Source: Pseudomonadota bacterium (GTDB lineage Bacteria; Pseudomonadota; Alphaproteobacteria; Reyranellales; Reyranellaceae). Taken from it: a stretch of DNA of 7,620 bases. A model generated the notes under the pieces. The model was not told the origin of the DNA. It did no database searches and was given only the letters and a program-made list of their open reading frames with translations. Where the stretch lies: the NCBI GenBank assembly GCA_023386865.1, contig JAEWIV010000114.1, positions 1-7,620 of the forward strand. Reading direction: 5' to 3'. Positions 1 through 6,179 of the stretch are shown here, piece by piece (positions within the stretch are counted from its first letter, which is position 1; each line of letters opens with the position of its first letter). A program made the translations under genes and the position numbers.

Positions 1-536
1 GAGCCGCCGGTGTCGCTGCCGAGCGTCGCCGGCGCGAATCCCGCGGCGACGGCGGCGGCCGATCCGGACGACGAGCCGGCGGGCGAGCAGGTGCGATCCC
101 ACGGATTGCGTGCTGGCGGGAAGAGCACGCCCCATGACGGTCCGCCATGCGCGAACTCCCACGTCGCGTTCTTGCCCATGAGCACGCCGCCCGCTGCCGC
201 GAGCTTCTCCTGGCAGCGGGAATCGCGGGTCGGGACATTGTCCGCCAGCAGCTTGGACATCGCCGTCGTACGGATGCCAGCGGTGTCGAAGATGTCCTTC
301 AGGCAGTAGGGGATGCCGTGCAGGCGAGTGCGCGGTCCCGACGCCATGATCGCCGCTTCCGCCTCCTTGGCGTCCGCTCGCGCGCGTTCGGCGGTGACCG
401 TCACGAAGCTGTCGAGCTGGCCGTCGAGCGCCTCGATGCGGCTGAGGCAGGCCTCGGCGAGCTCGACGGGCGATAGCTCGCGCCTGGCGATGAGACGCGA
501 CCCCTCGGCGATGGTCAGGAAAGCCAGTTCATTCAC
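1..536 (-). CDS. Amidase-signature family hydrolase, N-terminal part (truncated by window edge)
   Basis: This is an amidase-signature (AS, GatA-like) enzyme that hydrolyses an amide bond by a Ser-cisSer-Lys triad. Only the first 178 codons and two bases lie in the window. Residues 72-92 hold the Lys motif (LHGIPYCLKDIFDTAG, Lys80). Residues 153-166 hold the Gly/Ser-rich AS signature (AGSSSGSAAAVAAG, cis-Ser155). Residues 173-178 read GSDTGG, and the next codon begins TC, so Ser179 is encoded whatever its third base. Spacing K80/S155/S179 matches GatA (K79/S154/S178 in S. aureus, from memory). The GTG start at 536 overlaps the TGA of the preceding small gene by 4 bp (GTGA). The nearby ATG at 532 is in another frame. 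It is the last visible gene of the leftward operon. Substrate is unknown: the AS family includes amidases, 1-carboxybiuret hydrolases and tRNA amidotransferases. The small partner upstream favours an AtzE-like two-subunit amidase over a free-standing one. Confidence 0.93.
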   Translation of the reverse strand, partial: MNELAFLTIAEGSRLIARRELSPVELAEACLSRIEALDGQLDSFVTVTAERARADAKEAEAAIMASGPRTRLHGIPYCLKDIFDTAGIRTTAMSKLLADNVPTRDSRCQEKLAAAGGVLMGKNATWEFAHGGPSWGVLFPPARNPWDRTCSPAGSSSGSAAAVAAGFAPATLGSDTGG

Positions 537-742
537 CGCTTGTCCTTTCCCGACCGGAAGGCCGACGCCACGAAGACGTGGGCCGGTTCGTCGCGGCGCG
601 GGCGCGGCGTCGCCAGACGCTCGACCATGGGGCGGACATGACCGTAGGCATCGATCAGCTCGGGTATGAACTCCGCCGGAAGATCGAGGCCGGCCTGGCG
701 GGCGAGATGGACGATGTCGTCGTCGGAAGGCGTCTTGGCCAT
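533..742 (-). CDS. GatC/AtzG-like small subunit of the amidase
   Basis: This is a 69-residue protein starting MAKTPSDDDIVHLARQAGL. It has a helical region with the pattern PAEFIPELIDAYGHVRPMVERL and a C-terminal EPAHVF tail. Small proteins of this kind precede amidase-signature genes in alphaproteobacteria and resemble GatC, AtzG and DUF4089-type partners, which wrap around and stabilise the amidase. The family call comes from pattern memory and position, not from a profile search. The ATG at 742 is chosen because homologs typically begin just before the DDDI helix. A GTG at 757 would add five residues (MTSWA) and would overlap the phosphatase stop by exactly 4 bp (GTGA), so it is a serious alternative. 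Neither start has a clear Shine-Dalgarno, which suggests translation coupled to the upstream gene. Its TGA (535-533) overlaps the GTG of the amidase, so the two are probably made in a fixed ratio. Confidence 0.82.
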   Translation of the reverse strand: MAKTPSDDDIVHLARQAGLDLPAEFIPELIDAYGHVRPMVERLATPRPRRDEPAHVFVASAFRSGKDKR

Positions 743-753
743 GGCCCAGCTTG

Positions 754-2292
754 TCACGCGGGCTTGGCCCCTGTCACACCGTCTTCGACCACGAAGGTCG
801 CCAGGCGACGTACCTGGCTATCCTTCTGCTTTTCGTCATCGACTGCCTCGAAGCCGATCGTGGCGCGCGCCATCGTAAGCTCCGCCGTCGCATAGCCGCG
901 CCTGTCGCCGCGGCCGTACCTGAGCTGCGGATTGGCCGCGAGCGCCTGCTGCATGCTGGCGGCGCTCGGACCCTGGGAAGTGATGGAGGTGCCGACGAAT
1001 TCGCTGGCGAGGACCGGCTCTCGCGCCTGGCTGAAGTCACGCTTGAGGTCGGCGACGAAAAAGGCGTGCCGGTCGCCGCCGATGACGACCGGATTGCGTG
1101 GCTGGTGGGCCGCGATCGAATCGAGCAGGCGGCGACGGGCAGCGGGATAGCCGTCCCAGCCATCCATCCAGAATCGATTCCCGGTCTCGGCGGGACGCGC
1201 CAGTTCCGCCATCAGCGTCTGTTGCGCCACGATCGTCCAGCGCGCTTTCGCATCCGCGAGCTGCCGGTCCAGCCACTGCTCCTGTCGGGCGCCCAGCATG
1301 CTGCGCGCCTCCAGCATCCGCTCCGGACAGTCCGCGACGGTGGTCGGCCGCCCGCTGCCGACGCACGCCGAGGCAGATCGGTATTGCCGGTCGTCGAGCA
1401 CCATGACGTCGAGCATGTCGCCGAAGCGATAGCGTTCGTAGATCGTGGCGAACGGGCCGCGCGGCCGGGCGGAGGGCGGCAGGGGCAAGTGCTCGTAGTA
1501 GGCCTGATAGGCGGCTGCGCGGATCTTCATGAACTGGGCGGGATCGCGCGTCGTGTATGAACGCTCATTGGCATAGTCGTCGGCGACCTCGTGATCGTCC
1601 CAGGTCGAAAGCCATGGGAAGGCGCCATGGGCGGCCTGCAGGTCGGGGTCGAGCTTGTAGAGCGCGTAGCGGTCACGGAACTCGGACAAGGTCGTCGGGA
1701 TGCCCACCCCATGCTCGCGCACCAGCCGCGAACCCCACGACTTCTCGTAGATGTAATCGCCGAGATGCACGACGAGATCGAGGTCGCGCTCGGCCATGTC
1801 GCGATAGGCGCTGAAGTAGCCCTGCTCGTACTGCTGGCAGGAGGCGAAGGCGAAGCGGAACCGTGAGGGCGTGCTGTCGGCGGCCGGTGCCGTCCGCGTG
1901 CGGCCGACCGGGCTCAGCGCGTTGCCGGTGCGGAAGCGGTACCAATGGTGCCGGCCGGGCCGCAGGCCTTTGGCCTCGACGTGCACCGAATGCGCCAGCT
2001 CAGGCATGGCCTGTGCGGCGCCCTGTGCGACCACGCGGGCGAACTTGTCGTCTTCGGCGATCTGCCAATCGACAGCGAGCGGGCTGTCGGGCATGCCGCC
2101 GCCTTCGAGCGGCCGTGGTGCGAGGCGGGTCCACAGCACGACGCTGTCCTCGCGTGGGCTGCCCGAGGCGACGCCGAGCGTGAAGGGATCGGAAGCGAAA
2201 GCGAGCGGTTGACCACGGACGATTGCGCCGGGGCTGGCGATCGCGCTGGCAGCCAGGGAGCCGGCGAGGAAGCGGCGACGTGGAAGCCTCAC
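754..2292 (-). CDS. phoD: Tat-exported PhoD-like alkaline phosphatase/phosphodiesterase
   Basis: This is a 512-residue alkaline phosphatase D family metallo-phosphoesterase, expected in the periplasm. The N-terminus VRLPRRRFLAGS carries a twin-arginine motif (RRRFLAG, residues 5-11), then a hydrophobic Ala-rich stretch to about residue 33. A beta-rich N-terminal domain follows (about 38-134; FTLGVASGSP and VVLWTRLAP are typical of PhoD). The metallophosphatase core then has FASCQQYEQGYFSAY (149-163), HLGDYIYE (176-183, metal-binding Asp179), STWDDHEVADDY (229-240) and, near the C-terminus, VVIGGDRHAFFVADL. The family uses Fe/Ca and hydrolyses phosphomonoesters and diesters. The GTG start at 2292 overlaps the kinase TGA by 4 bp and puts the Tat motif at residue 5. 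An open frame continues upstream to 3009, but that stretch only shadows the kinase gene. Lying inside a sugar/polyol operon, it may dephosphorylate the pathway substrate outside the cytoplasm; that role is inferred. Confidence 0.94.
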   Translation of the reverse strand: MRLPRRRFLAGSLAASAIASPGAIVRGQPLAFASDPFTLGVASGSPREDSVVLWTRLAPRPLEGGGMPDSPLAVDWQIAEDDKFARVVAQGAAQAMPELAHSVHVEAKGLRPGRHHWYRFRTGNALSPVGRTRTAPAADSTPSRFRFAFASCQQYEQGYFSAYRDMAERDLDLVVHLGDYIYEKSWGSRLVREHGVGIPTTLSEFRDRYALYKLDPDLQAAHGAFPWLSTWDDHEVADDYANERSYTTRDPAQFMKIRAAAYQAYYEHLPLPPSARPRGPFATIYERYRFGDMLDVMVLDDRQYRSASACVGSGRPTTVADCPERMLEARSMLGARQEQWLDRQLADAKARWTIVAQQTLMAELARPAETGNRFWMDGWDGYPAARRRLLDSIAAHQPRNPVVIGGDRHAFFVADLKRDFSQAREPVLASEFVGTSITSQGPSAASMQQALAANPQLRYGRGDRRGYATAELTMARATIGFEAVDDEKQKDSQVRRLATFVVEDGVTGAKPA

Positions 2293-3722
2293 GACAGTTG
2301 CCCATGGAACAGAGCTCGTTTGTGCGAGAGTTGTTCCCTCAGGCGCGGGTCGACGTCGACGATCGGTGACGCATTGCCTGTCCTGGCGATCAGCGGGCCG
2401 CCGACTGCCGCACGCGCCAGCCGGGCAGCGCCGATGGCGGGACCCGAGCGATGATCGGCGGCAAGGTGCAGCGGCTGGCCGATTGCAGCAGCGACCAGCC
2501 GTGACCAGAGCGGGCTGCGCGCGCCGCCGCCGGTGAGCGCGATACGCTCGATCCTTGCGCCATCGGCGGCGAGCGCGTCGTGACCATCGGCCAGCGCGAG
2601 CGCCACGCCTTCGAGGACGGCTTGCACGAGATGATGTGGCCCCGTCATGTGGGTCAGCCCCGAGAAAGCGGCGGTCAGCAGCGGATTGTCGTGCGGCGTG
2701 CGCTCGCCGGCAAGGTATGGCGTGAAGACGGGTGTGGCATCCGGTGACAGTCGTTGTGATTCCACCTCTGCCATCAGCTCGCCAATGTCCCGCCTGCCGA
2801 TCACGCCCGCGATCCAGGCGAGGGCAGCGCCGGCGCTCAAGACGACGGCGTGCTGGGCGAAGAGTCCCGGCACTGCGTGGCGGTGCGTGTGCATGCCGCC
2901 GCCGTGCGCCGGCACGAACCGATCGTTGGCGACGAAGTACACGCCCGACGTTCCCAGGCTGATATAGCCAGCGCCGGCCTGCAGTGCGCCCACGCCGACA
3001 CCCGCGCACATGTTGTCGCCGCCGCCACCGGCAACCGGCGTGCCGGCCGGCAAGTGCCAGCGCGTCGCAAGCTCGCCGCGCAGCACGCCCGAAATCGCCG
3101 CACTTTCGACCAGTCGTGGCAGGCGCCCGCGATCGACGCCGCAGGCCGCGAGGATGCCGTCATGCCAGTCGCCGCGAGCGGTATCCATCAGCAGCGTCGC
3201 CGAGGCGTCGGCGCGGTCGCTGGCGGCCTCGCCGGTCAGCGCCAGGCGGATGTAGTCCTTGGTCAGCAGGATACGCCGGGTGCGCGCCATGGCGTCGGGT
3301 TCATGCCGCGTCAGCCACCGCAGCTTGGGTGCCGAGAACCCGGGCATGGCGCGGCAGCCGACGATGTCGCTGAAGTCCTGCAGGCAGCGATGGAGCTCGG
3401 CGCATTCTGCGGCGGCACGGCCGTCGTTCCATAACAGGGCCGGGCGGATCGGCATATCGCCGGCATCGAGCAGGGTGACGCCCAGCATCTGGCCCGACAG
3501 ACCGATGCATCGCACGGCTGCCATTGCCGCCGGCGCCTGGACCGCCAGGGCGTCGAGACTGTCGAGGACGGCCTGCCACCAATCCTGTGGCGCTTGTTCG
3601 GACCATAACGGCCGGGGGTGGGAGAGACCAAGCGGCGCGCCGGCCGTCGCTGCCGGCCGGTCGTCGTCATCCATGACGACGGCCTTGACGCTCGACGTGC
3701 CGATGTCGATGCCGAGATACAT
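2289..3722 (-). CDS. FGGY-family carbohydrate kinase, xylulokinase-like
   Basis: This is a 477-residue ATP-dependent sugar/polyol kinase that aligns along its length with E. coli XylB (484 aa, recalled). Shared blocks are MYLGIDIGTSSVKAVVMD (1-18, phosphate-loop Asp6), HPRPLWSEQAPQDWW, LLWNDGRAAAEC (96-107), MPGFSAPKL (126-134), GGGGDNMCAGVGVG (232-245, catalytic-base Asp236, Asn237), YISLGTSGVYF, LAGERTPHDNP and LTGGGARSPLWSRL. One position stands out: XylB has GQMHG (Met77-His78, ligand contacts), while this protein has GQMLG (Met79-Leu80). The substrate may therefore be a related ketose or a polyol rather than D-xylulose, so no xylB symbol is assigned. The ATG at 3722 lies 6 bp after the regulator stop. 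The Shine-Dalgarno GAGG (3730-3727) overlaps that stop codon as TGAGG, which suggests termination-reinitiation coupling. Confidence 0.9.
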   Translation of the reverse strand: MYLGIDIGTSSVKAVVMDDDDRPAATAGAPLGLSHPRPLWSEQAPQDWWQAVLDSLDALAVQAPAAMAAVRCIGLSGQMLGVTLLDAGDMPIRPALLWNDGRAAAECAELHRCLQDFSDIVGCRAMPGFSAPKLRWLTRHEPDAMARTRRILLTKDYIRLALTGEAASDRADASATLLMDTARGDWHDGILAACGVDRGRLPRLVESAAISGVLRGELATRWHLPAGTPVAGGGGDNMCAGVGVGALQAGAGYISLGTSGVYFVANDRFVPAHGGGMHTHRHAVPGLFAQHAVVLSAGAALAWIAGVIGRRDIGELMAEVESQRLSPDATPVFTPYLAGERTPHDNPLLTAAFSGLTHMTGPHHLVQAVLEGVALALADGHDALAADGARIERIALTGGGARSPLWSRLVAAAIGQPLHLAADHRSGPAIGAARLARAAVGGPLIARTGNASPIVDVDPRLREQLSHKRALFHGQLS

Positions 3723-3728
3723 CGAGCC

Positions 3729-4685
3729 TCAGCCGGTTCCGCGCAGGATGCCGAGCACGGCGCGGGCGGCGGCTTCGTCGACCACCAGCACCGAGCACAA
3801 CCTGGCGCGCAGGACGCCGGCCAGGATCGCCGTCTTGTTCAAGCCACCAGACGCCACGATGGATGTGGCGATGTCACGCAGCATCTCGACAGGGGCTGCG
3901 ATCACGCGTCGGTTGATCGCATGCTTCACGGGCTTGCCCCACGAATCGAGGAAGGTGCCCATGATGTCGCCGACCGCGCCGGCGGCGCGCAGCGATTCGA
4001 CGGTCACATCGCGCGGCAGGCCGTTGCGGATCAGCAGCGAGCGGCGGCTGAGGTCGCCGACGCTCAACAACGCGACATCGTTGGTGGCGAGCCGCTGGAA
4101 GGTCTCCTGGAACACGTCCTGGTCCAGGATCGTGTCGCGCGAGCGCGGACTGCCGGCATAGATCGGTGCCGCCAGGTAGTTGCATTGGCCGTTGATGCGG
4201 CGGGCGAATTCGCTGGCGATCTCGAAGGTGTTGATCTCCAGCCCGTGGGTCAGGCCGCCCATCATCGAGTTGATGCTGAGCTCGGGGAAATTGTCGGCGC
4301 GCAGGTGTCGGATGGTCTCGCGCAGCGTGGCGCCCCAGCCGATGCCGAGCCCGCGCACGCGTGTCTCGCCGAGGTGGCGCGCCAGATACTCGGCGGTGGC
4401 GCGGCCGAGCACGGGGGCGATCTGGTCCTGGTCTGACGGCGTGGGGACGACCACGGCATCCTTCAGACCGGTCTCCTGGACCAGTTGCCGCTCCAGCTCG
4501 ACGCAGTCGGCCAGGCGGGCATTGACCTGGATGTTGACCAAGCCGCTTTCCCGGGCCTCGCCCAGCAGGCGGTTGGCGCGCAGGCGAGTGATGCCGAGCT
4601 TGCCTGCGATGTCGGCCTGGGTGAGCCCCTCCATGAAATATAGCCAGGCCACACGCACCCGAAGCTGCTCGTCATCCTCCGACAT
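3729..4685 (-). CDS. SorC/DeoR-type sugar-binding transcriptional regulator
   Basis: This is a 318-residue regulator of the SorC family. An N-terminal helix-turn-helix (about residues 5-50, with LYFMEGLTQADIAGKLGIT and a second helix LRANRLLGEARESG) precedes a sugar-phosphate-binding domain related to sugar-phosphate isomerases. That domain has the landmarks VLGRATAEYLARHL, GLGIGWGATLRETI, MMGGLTHGLE, NYLAAPIYAG, DVALLSVGDL, GDIMGTFLDSWG and ASGGLNKTAILAGVLRA. Members bind a phosphorylated sugar or polyol effector and act as activators or repressors of adjacent catabolic genes. The ATG at 4685 is chosen because AGGAG lies 10 nt upstream (4700-4696) and the protein then begins just before the HTH, as is usual. 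In-frame starts at 4739 and 4838 would fall in or beyond the operator palindrome. It heads the leftward operon and faces the dehydrogenase gene, so it probably controls both directions and itself. The effector is unknown; the kinase product or a downstream phosphate ester is likely. Confidence 0.92.
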   Translation of the reverse strand: MSEDDEQLRVRVAWLYFMEGLTQADIAGKLGITRLRANRLLGEARESGLVNIQVNARLADCVELERQLVQETGLKDAVVVPTPSDQDQIAPVLGRATAEYLARHLGETRVRGLGIGWGATLRETIRHLRADNFPELSINSMMGGLTHGLEINTFEIASEFARRINGQCNYLAAPIYAGSPRSRDTILDQDVFQETFQRLATNDVALLSVGDLSRRSLLIRNGLPRDVTVESLRAAGAVGDIMGTFLDSWGKPVKHAINRRVIAAPVEMLRDIATSIVASGGLNKTAILAGVLRARLCSVLVVDEAAARAVLGILRGTG

Positions 4686-4794
4686 TCGCTGCCCGCTCCT
4701 GCGAATTCCTGCTTCTGACCGCCGCCTGTCATAACCCATAAACATTTGTATCGTATCATATACAAATGTTTCTGCAGTTGATATTGATGGCCCC
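4686..4794. promoter_or_regulatory. Divergent promoter region
   Basis: This 109-bp gap separates two divergent genes, so promoters for both transcription units should lie here or just beyond. It contains the palindrome at 4740-4771, the regulator's Shine-Dalgarno (AGGAG, 4700-4696 on the minus strand) and an AT-rich tract at 4731-4790. No convincing TTGACA/TATAAT pair was found on either strand; alphaproteobacterial promoters often fit that consensus poorly. The rightward gene has no clear Shine-Dalgarno before its ATG. Confidence 0.6.
4740..4771. promoter_or_regulatory. Perfect inverted repeat, probable operator of the SorC-type regulator
   Basis: The sequence AAACATTTGTAT, an 8-nt spacer (cgtatcat) and ATACAAATGTTT form a perfect inverted repeat with 12-bp arms. 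It is strikingly AT-rich against the GC-rich surroundings. It lies in the divergent intergenic region, its centre about 70 bp from the regulator ATG and 39 bp from the dehydrogenase ATG. SorC-family proteins bind palindromic operators near their own genes as oligomers, so this is the natural binding site. AT-rich hexamers inside it (for example TATACA at 4759-4764) could also serve as -10 elements, which would place the promoters inside the operator. I cannot assign exact promoter boxes. Confidence 0.78.
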
Positions 4795-6150
4795 ATGGAC
4801 GGGCATCTTTCGGCGGCAGTTCGCGCCGCGGCGACCACGCGCGACGTACGGATCGCCGCTGGAAACCTTGGCGTGGTGCCGACCGTCCTGCAGCAGACGG
4901 CGCCGGCCGAGCGCTATGTCGTGGTCGCCGACGATCATACCTGGAAGGTCGCCGGCGAGCGGGTGGCCTCGCTGCTGGCAGCGGAGCGGCTGGCGACCGG
5001 TGACCCCGTCATGCTGACCGGCAAGCCGCGGGTGAAGCCGAGTGCGGAGACGGCGCGGGCGCTGGCGGCGACGATCGGATCAAGCGCCGCGCTGCCCATC
5101 GCCGTCGGCGCCGGGGTCATCAACGACCTGGTCAAGTACGCCGCCGAGCTCGCCGGCACTCCTTACGTCTGCGTGCCGACCGCGGCGTCGATGGACGGTT
5201 ATGCCGCGTCCGGTGCGGCCCTGCGTGACGGCGGCTTCAAGCGCACCTTCGCCTGTCCGGCCCCGGTCGCCATCGTTGCCGACCTCGACGTTATCGCCAC
5301 GGCGCCGGCGGCTATGGCCGGTTGGGGCTACGGCGACCTTGTCGGCAAGCTGGTCGCCGGCGCCGACTGGATCGTGGCCGACGCACTCGGCGTTGAAGCG
5401 CTCAATCCCAGCCCCTTCGCGATGGTGCAGAACAATCTCGCCGCCTGGCTCGCCGAGCCGGCCGGCGTGCGGCGCGGTGAGCGCGGCGCGCTCGATGGCC
5501 TGATGCGCGGGCTGATCATGGCGGGCCTCGCCATGCAGGCGCATGGCAACTCACGGCCGGCCAGCGGCAGCGACCACCAGTTCGCCCATCTGTGGGAAAT
5601 GGAAGAGGTCACCGTCGGCGGCCTGCCGGTATCGCATGGCGCCTGCGTCGGTGTCGGCTGCCTGTCGATGCTGGCGGCCTACGAATGGCTGCTGCGCCAG
5701 GATCTCTCGGACATCGCACCGGCTGAGCTCGCGGCCCGCACGCCGTCGGCGGCCGCGCTGCGCGCCGAGATCACGGCGTCGTTTCCCCTGTCCTTCATGG
5801 CGGCCAACGCCGAGGTCGAGGCGATGGCCAAGGCCGCCGGACCGCAGACGGTCGAGACGCGCCTGCGCTGCCTGCAGGCGACCTGGCCGCGCATCGCCGA
5901 GCGGCTCAAGCAGAACCTGCCTGCCGCGGCGACCGTGCGGCGCTGGCTCGAGGCCGCGGGTGCGGCGTCGAGTCCGGCGGCCATCGGCATTTCCGCCGCC
6001 AAGCATGCCCAGGACTACAAGCGCGCCCGCCTGATTCGTCGCCGGTTCACCGCTCTCGACGTGCTGCACGAGCTTGGCTGGCTGGACGCGATGGTGGGCG
6101 AACTTTTCGGCGCCAATGGATTTTGGAGAGGATCCCGGGCCGTCGCCTAG
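4795..6150 (+). CDS. sn-Glycerol-1-phosphate dehydrogenase-like enzyme (AraM/EgsA family, iron-type ADH fold)
   Basis: This is a 451-residue NAD(P)-dependent metal dehydrogenase. Family members interconvert sn-glycerol-1-phosphate and dihydroxyacetone phosphate; B. subtilis AraM is the bacterial prototype and is encoded in the arabinose operon. Visible landmarks are the dinucleotide-binding loop AVGAGVINDLVKYAA (103-117), VPTAASMDGYAASGAAL (128-144), VADLDVIATAP (161-171), GYGDLVGKL (178-186), SGSDHQFAHLWEM (257-269) and VSHGACVGVG (279-288). Asp181, His261 and His281 fit the three metal ligands of the family (Ni, Zn or Fe). The C-terminus is longer than in AraM (about 394 aa). The start is the only suitable in-frame ATG. 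No good Shine-Dalgarno precedes it, so initiation may be weak or leader-dependent. The binding-protein gene begins 29 bp downstream. Beside a sugar kinase, the substrate could be another polyol phosphate, so glycerol-1-phosphate activity is plausible but unproven. Confidence 0.9.
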   Translation: MDGHLSAAVRAAATTRDVRIAAGNLGVVPTVLQQTAPAERYVVVADDHTWKVAGERVASLLAAERLATGDPVMLTGKPRVKPSAETARALAATIGSSAALPIAVGAGVINDLVKYAAELAGTPYVCVPTAASMDGYAASGAALRDGGFKRTFACPAPVAIVADLDVIATAPAAMAGWGYGDLVGKLVAGADWIVADALGVEALNPSPFAMVQNNLAAWLAEPAGVRRGERGALDGLMRGLIMAGLAMQAHGNSRPASGSDHQFAHLWEMEEVTVGGLPVSHGACVGVGCLSMLAAYEWLLRQDLSDIAPAELAARTPSAAALRAEITASFPLSFMAANAEVEAMAKAAGPQTVETRLRCLQATWPRIAERLKQNLPAAATVRRWLEAAGAASSPAAIGISAAKHAQDYKRARLIRRRFTALDVLHELGWLDAMVGELFGANGFWRGSRAVA

Positions 6151-6168
6151 GGACCTGAAGGCAAGGAA

Positions 6169-6175
6169 AGGGAGG
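6169..6175 (+). promoter_or_regulatory. Ribosome binding site of the binding-protein gene
   Basis: AGGGAGG sits 4 nt before the ATG at 6180 and matches the anti-Shine-Dalgarno well. It is the strongest ribosome-binding site in the window, in contrast to the poor one before the dehydrogenase gene just upstream. This fits a much larger demand for the binding protein than for the other products of the operon. Confidence 0.75.
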
Positions 6176-6179
6176 CAGC

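Noticed and set aside
751..1560. 269-aa plus-strand open frame
   Set aside because: It lies antisense to the PhoD core motifs, has Arg/Gly/Ala-rich composition and no recognisable domain; such frames are common opposite genes in GC-rich DNA.
2293..3009. Upstream extension of the PhoD reading frame to 3009
   Set aside because: The added stretch is Arg-rich and low-complexity, lies antiparallel-free but out of frame inside the well-conserved kinase gene, and would bury the Tat motif mid-protein. The GTG at 2292 places the motif at the N-terminus.
3259..4436. Long plus-strand open frames (300 and 272 aa)
   Set aside because: They are antisense to the kinase and regulator genes, both supported by family motifs, and show no domain of their own.
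3729..4685. Possibility that the regulator is CggR/DeoR proper (central glycolytic control)
   Set aside because: The neighbours are uptake and accessory catabolic genes rather than gapA/pgk, so a local SorC-type role fits better.
4736..4769. Specific -35/-10 promoter boxes for either direction
   Set aside because: AT-rich hexamers such as TATACA exist within the palindrome, but none is paired with a good -35 at 16-18 bp, so no exact promoter can be supported.
4686..4838. Longer start for the regulator (ATG at 4739 or start at 4838)
   Set aside because: These would place coding sequence across the palindrome and into the divergent gene. The ATG at 4685 has an AGGAG upstream and puts the HTH at the usual distance from the N-terminus.
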